Shown here piece by piece: positions 30,783-33,654 of a stretch of DNA of 33,654 nucleotides (within the stretch, counting starts at the first letter, position 1; every line of letters begins with the position of its first letter). Source of the DNA: Batkoa obscura. Taxonomy: Eukaryota > Entomophthoromycota > Entomophthoromycetes > Entomophthorales > Batkoaceae. The stretch covers positions 1 through 33,654 of the forward strand of contig JASVEC010000193.1 in assembly GCA_030770535.1 (NCBI GenBank). Direction: 5' to 3'. Made by a program: the position numbers and the translations under genes. The notes below the pieces were generated by a model. The model had not been told where the DNA came from and did not search any database. It saw only the letters and a list, made by a program, of their open reading frames with translations.

Positions 30783-31403
30783 ATGTCAGATCCTACTTAT
30801 AACAATTTAAATGGTGAACTGCTACCTTCTTATTCCTTACAATATAATAATAGCGCACTACCCTCATACCCATCCCAAATCAAAAGTTTTACAATACATA
30901 GCAACTTTTCTTTGATAAAAAAGATCCCTCAGTGTAAATGGAAATTACAAGAAGCAGGCACCAAAGCTTCTTGGTTTTCGATTAAGCCCACCAATAATGG
31001 GATTCAACTCATTGACTTTGATGACTCAGTCATAATGAAAACTCATCAGCTACCAAGATTAGACCATAAGCTTTACTTTAAAGTTATAGATCCTTTAAAT
31101 CAAAGATGCTATGCTGAGGTAATATCCCAGTTGAATCAGTGTGTGATTTTGATGTCCCATTCTTACCAGAAGGAAACTGAGATCAAAAAGTATGTGATTG
31201 AGAAAAAAAGACTGAGTAGTGGGCGCTCAATATGGAACATTTATTTAAATGGGTTCCCAGATACAGTAGTCTGTAGCTTTAATTTAAAACACGATCGAAC
31301 AGAGATTGCGGATGTTAGATTCAATTGTAGTTATTTAACTAGTTTGGAGTTTTATACGTTTTTCAGTGTGGTGGGACAACTCGTTTCGTTAATTTATTCT
31401 TGA
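30783..31403 (+). CDS. Twin-LPxY small protein (T5), Tubby-like fold inferred
   Basis: 206 residues. LPSY (14-17) and LPSY (26-29), 12 apart, precede a body with CKWKLQEAGTKASWFSIKP, IQLIDFDDSVIMKT, YVIEKKRLSSGRSIWNIYL and VVCSFNLK. The C-terminal LTSLEFYTFFSVVGQLVSLIYS (185-206) is hydrophobic. Motif order, length and spacing match T4, although only a minority of residues are identical; the two genes diverge from a shared 1-kb region. No signal peptide is seen and the protein is probably cytosolic or membrane-associated. I cannot name the family. A Tubby/LURP-one-type barrel with WW-binding tails is my reading. The frame is clean. Confidence 0.82.
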   Translation: MSDPTYNNLNGELLPSYSLQYNNSALPSYPSQIKSFTIHSNFSLIKKIPQCKWKLQEAGTKASWFSIKPTNNGIQLIDFDDSVIMKTHQLPRLDHKLYFKVIDPLNQRCYAEVISQLNQCVILMSHSYQKETEIKKYVIEKKRLSSGRSIWNIYLNGFPDTVVCSFNLKHDRTEIADVRFNCSYLTSLEFYTFFSVVGQLVSLIYS

Positions 31404-31972
31404 ATGTGTATTTATTAGTCTTATTTTTTAACTTACTAGCTGCCATTGGTAGTCTTATTATATCATTATTATTAAATAAATTTATTACTATTTTTTATTC
31501 CATTTTGCTACCTATTTTCAATGTGAAATTTTAAAACTTATCAACAATATAACAATCTAAAATTAGAATTATCCGAAAAACTCTCAATATTAGTTTTAAA
31601 AATTCCTATCATTTCATTTTTAACGAAATGATGCAATAATAACCATTATGTCACTTTTCAATTTAATACGTACTACCAACCATCATTATTTTTCCTTTTA
31701 ATAAAGCTGCTTATAAATAGCATTTAAATATGGACTAGCTTACAGAGACTTTCATATCAGTTCAATAATTCAACACTTCGATTAAAGTATATTTTATTCC
31801 TACAATTTATTGTATTGATAAAAAACTATTAAATATTATTAAAACAAAAAACAAAGTAATAAGAAATAATAAAATATGAATATTTCTTAATTTAGAATCT
31901 TTATGTTTATTTTTAAATTAAACTATTTATTAATTTATTTGAATAAATATAAAAGTTATCTTTAAAATTATG

Positions 31973-32320
31973 ATATAGAGATATCTAAATTAATTTCATT
32001 TTTGCTTAATTTGTAAAAAATTTATGTTTTAAAAATTTTGCTTAAAACTATAGAAATATTTTTATTAAAAGCAGAAATATCTAATATAGCTTTAAATTAT
32101 TCTATTATAATCTATATTATAAGTTAGAAGGATTTCTATTAAATCTAATGAAAAGCACCATATTACCAAGGCTTCTACTAATATAACCTATATATTAGCA
32201 TTAATCAAAGCTGTAGTATGTAAATAAATACATATTTTTATAAAACATTATTAAGAAGTATCTATTATTAACTGCTTTGTAGCTAATATTGTAAACTTCC
32301 TATCAAATAGATATGAAATT
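31973..32320. mobile_element. Fragment of the TIR transposon (copy C)
   Basis: It starts ATATAGAGATATCTAAATTAATTTC and follows the left 350 bp of the elements at 10270 and 27689, for example ATTAATCAAAGCTGTAGTATG and AACTGCTTTGTAGCTAATATTG. Similarity ends near 32320 and no matching right end in the same orientation follows, so the copy is truncated. It is the most diverged of the three. Confidence 0.6.
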
Positions 32321-32787
32321 TGATATTCAGTGCTTGGAATCAAAAGCAGTTCTTGCTTGATTAGCCAGCTGTAAGTTTAAAGGTCCTATTTTATGTGACT
32401 TAGACTTGAATTATGAAGAGTAGCACGTATTAGGTTACAGACTATGGAAGACAAATAGAATAGATAATGTTACTGTAAAATCTATATAAAATATTATCAG
32501 AAAGATTTAATGGCTTTATTAGAGGTACAATATCAGAGAACAATTCAGTTAAAAAGCCTCGAGTTATTATATTGAAGAATCTTTTTTATACTGCAACAAG
32601 TATGGATATCAAAATGAGAGAATAATATTGTTTGTAATATGAAATTAGAAATTCCCATAGTATCAAAATAAGAGCCTAGAATTGGTTGTCTCCGAACTCA
32701 AGAACACAGCAACTTAAGTTATTATTCTGTTATAATTAATCATAGAGCTGACAAAGCGATATTTCACATTTCTTATTATATTTACAC

Positions 32788-32806
32788 TTATTATTATTAT
32801 TATTAC

Positions 32807-32886
<80 letters not shown>
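32788..32886. repeat. (ATT)n microsatellite
   Basis: About 100 bp of TTA/ATT triplets with two or three single interruptions (ACT, ACC). It is noncoding and likely length-polymorphic. Confidence 0.95.
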
Positions 32887-32888
<2 letters not shown>

Positions 32889-33054
32889 ACAATTTTATAT
32901 TTTATTAAAAATTTTCATATATTTTATATTATATATATTTTTTGGCAAGTTATTATGAAATTTTTCTCAAATTTTTATTTTTATTTTTATTTCATGTGGT
33001 CAAATAGTTAAATTTTGCTTTTAAATACTACAAATAAATTAATTTTATTTAGTT

Positions 33055-33161
33055 ATATGGGGATGTTTTTTTGTGTTTAAGAATTCTATTAACAATTTTT
33101 CTACTCAAATAATGCTTAAAAAACGGAAGAAGTAATGAAGTCAAAAAAAACACCCCCATAT
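33055..33161 (+). mobile_element. ~105-bp TIR MITE, copy M8
   Basis: Runs from ATATGGGGATGTTTTTTTG to CACCCCCATAT, 107 bp, flanked by TA on both sides. The core CTACTCAAATAATGCTTAAA is followed by ACGGAAGAAGTAATGAAGTC. It is one of the best-preserved copies. Confidence 0.8.
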
Positions 33162-33472
33162 TTAGTTTCTAATAACTTAGTTCTTAACTTTTAGCACATA
33201 ATTTTAAATGCTAGTTTAAATCTAGTTCAAAAGTTATTAAAGTTATAATAATAATGAACTATAAAGTATGATATATATAGTAATCTTAGAAGGCTTATTT
33301 AGTAAATGGAAAATTCAAAACAGATAAAAAACAAAAGGAGTAGTATTATTTGTATATGTTAATAAAGTTAAAAGGCTTTAATGGCGAATCAATAAAACAG
33401 AAACTATCTTACGAATATTAAAATCTGTATTTTTCTTTAAATATTATATTTGACAATAAAAAGGAGGAATGG

Positions 33473-33546
33473 GCTCGTATGGCGCAATTGGCTAGCGCGT
33501 TCGACTGTTAATCGAGAGGTTGCTGGTTCGATCCCAGCTATGAGCG
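33473..33546 (+). tRNA. tRNA-Asn (GUU)
   Basis: The acceptor stem GCTCGTA/TATGAGC pairs over 7 bp with one G-U. D arm GCGC/GCGC, anticodon stem TTCGA/TCGAG around CTGTTAA (anticodon GUU), variable loop AGGTT and T arm GCTGG/CCAGC around TTCGATC are all normal. Discriminator G73 is as in eukaryotic tRNA-Asn. There is no intron. A TTTTT run at about 33573-33577 can terminate Pol III. The 3' end is duplicated immediately downstream. Confidence 0.96.
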
Positions 33547-33566
33547 TTCGATCCCAGCTATGAGCG
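33527..33566 (+). repeat. 20-bp tandem duplication of the tRNA-Asn 3' end
   Basis: The 20 bases from the T loop to the discriminator (33527-33546) are repeated exactly at 33547-33566, directly abutting. The second copy restores most of a B-box (GTTCGATCCC) but has no tRNA body, so it lies in the 3' trailer of the precursor. Confidence 0.97.
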
Positions 33567-33654
33567 TACCAATTTTTAATATTAAAATGGTACTTAATTT
33601 TAGTTTTGAGTTCAAACAAAGCCTGAGTATTTTTTTCATCTAAAAGTTCATGTC

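Larger units (their letters stand above)
31404..33472. other. Right-hand spacer with transposon debris
   Basis: It holds the transposon fragment at 31973-32320, an ATT microsatellite and the MITE at 33055-33161. Between 32320 and 32700 short coding-like pieces occur on the plus strand (for example MALLEVQYQRTIQLKS), without an intact frame. Nothing else is recognised. Confidence 0.4.

Noticed and set aside
32788-32886. (ATT)n tract as a CRISPR-like or satellite array
   Set aside because: It is a plain trinucleotide microsatellite without spacers or longer period.
33437-33619. 60-codon minus-strand frame with WDRTLIAGIEPATSRL
   Set aside because: It is the reverse strand of tRNA-Asn and its duplicated end, a familiar artefact of tRNA translation.
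1-33654. Mitochondrial or bacterial origin of the window
   Set aside because: Secreted fungal lipases, TATA-driven single genes, a tRNA-Tyr with a nuclear-type intron and standard stop codons point to nuclear fungal DNA.

Overview
The window looks like nuclear DNA of a strongly AT-rich, early-diverging fungus. The best guess is an entomophthoralean such as Conidiobolus, because Rhizomucor-type class 3 lipases and secreted multicopper oxidases are clustered in very AT-rich DNA; this is inference, not proof. Eukaryotic features are clear: TATA boxes 25-60 nt before the starts, single-gene transcription units, an intron-bearing tRNA-Tyr(GUA), a tRNA-Asn(GUU), and cut-and-paste transposon debris. 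Long intergenic spacers contain no intact gene.

Layout. 1-20.3 kb is a secreted-enzyme region. It holds five class 3 lipase genes and two multicopper oxidase (MCO) genes. Two lipases are intact (13369-14322 + and 19332-20282 -). Three closely related lipases are broken (641-1588 +, 14682-15624 -, 17390-18331 -). One MCO is intact (8308-10020 +) and one carries a frameshift (3685-5402 +). The MCO pair and the broken lipase pair both show near-identical blocks beside strongly diverged blocks, which points to gene conversion or very recent copying.

22.2-31.4 kb is a cluster of five small paralogous genes (about 190-207 residues), one of them frameshifted. All start with two L-P-x-Y motifs 11-12 residues apart and end in a hydrophobic segment. 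The body looks like a Tubby/LURP-one-type beta barrel. I cannot name this family, and it is the most system-like novelty in the window.

Mobile DNA. A family with terminal inverted repeats TGGGGATGT.../...ACATCCCCA and probable TA target duplications is scattered through the window. There are about eight copies of a ~105-bp MITE, plus longer, decayed relatives at 10270-11641, 27689-28769 and 31973-32320. The 27689-28769 copy keeps a 185-codon ORF that looks like the C-terminal part of a transposase. The tRNA-Asn at the right edge has a perfect 20-bp tandem duplication of its 3' end. A possible two-exon small gene lies at 21009-21420.
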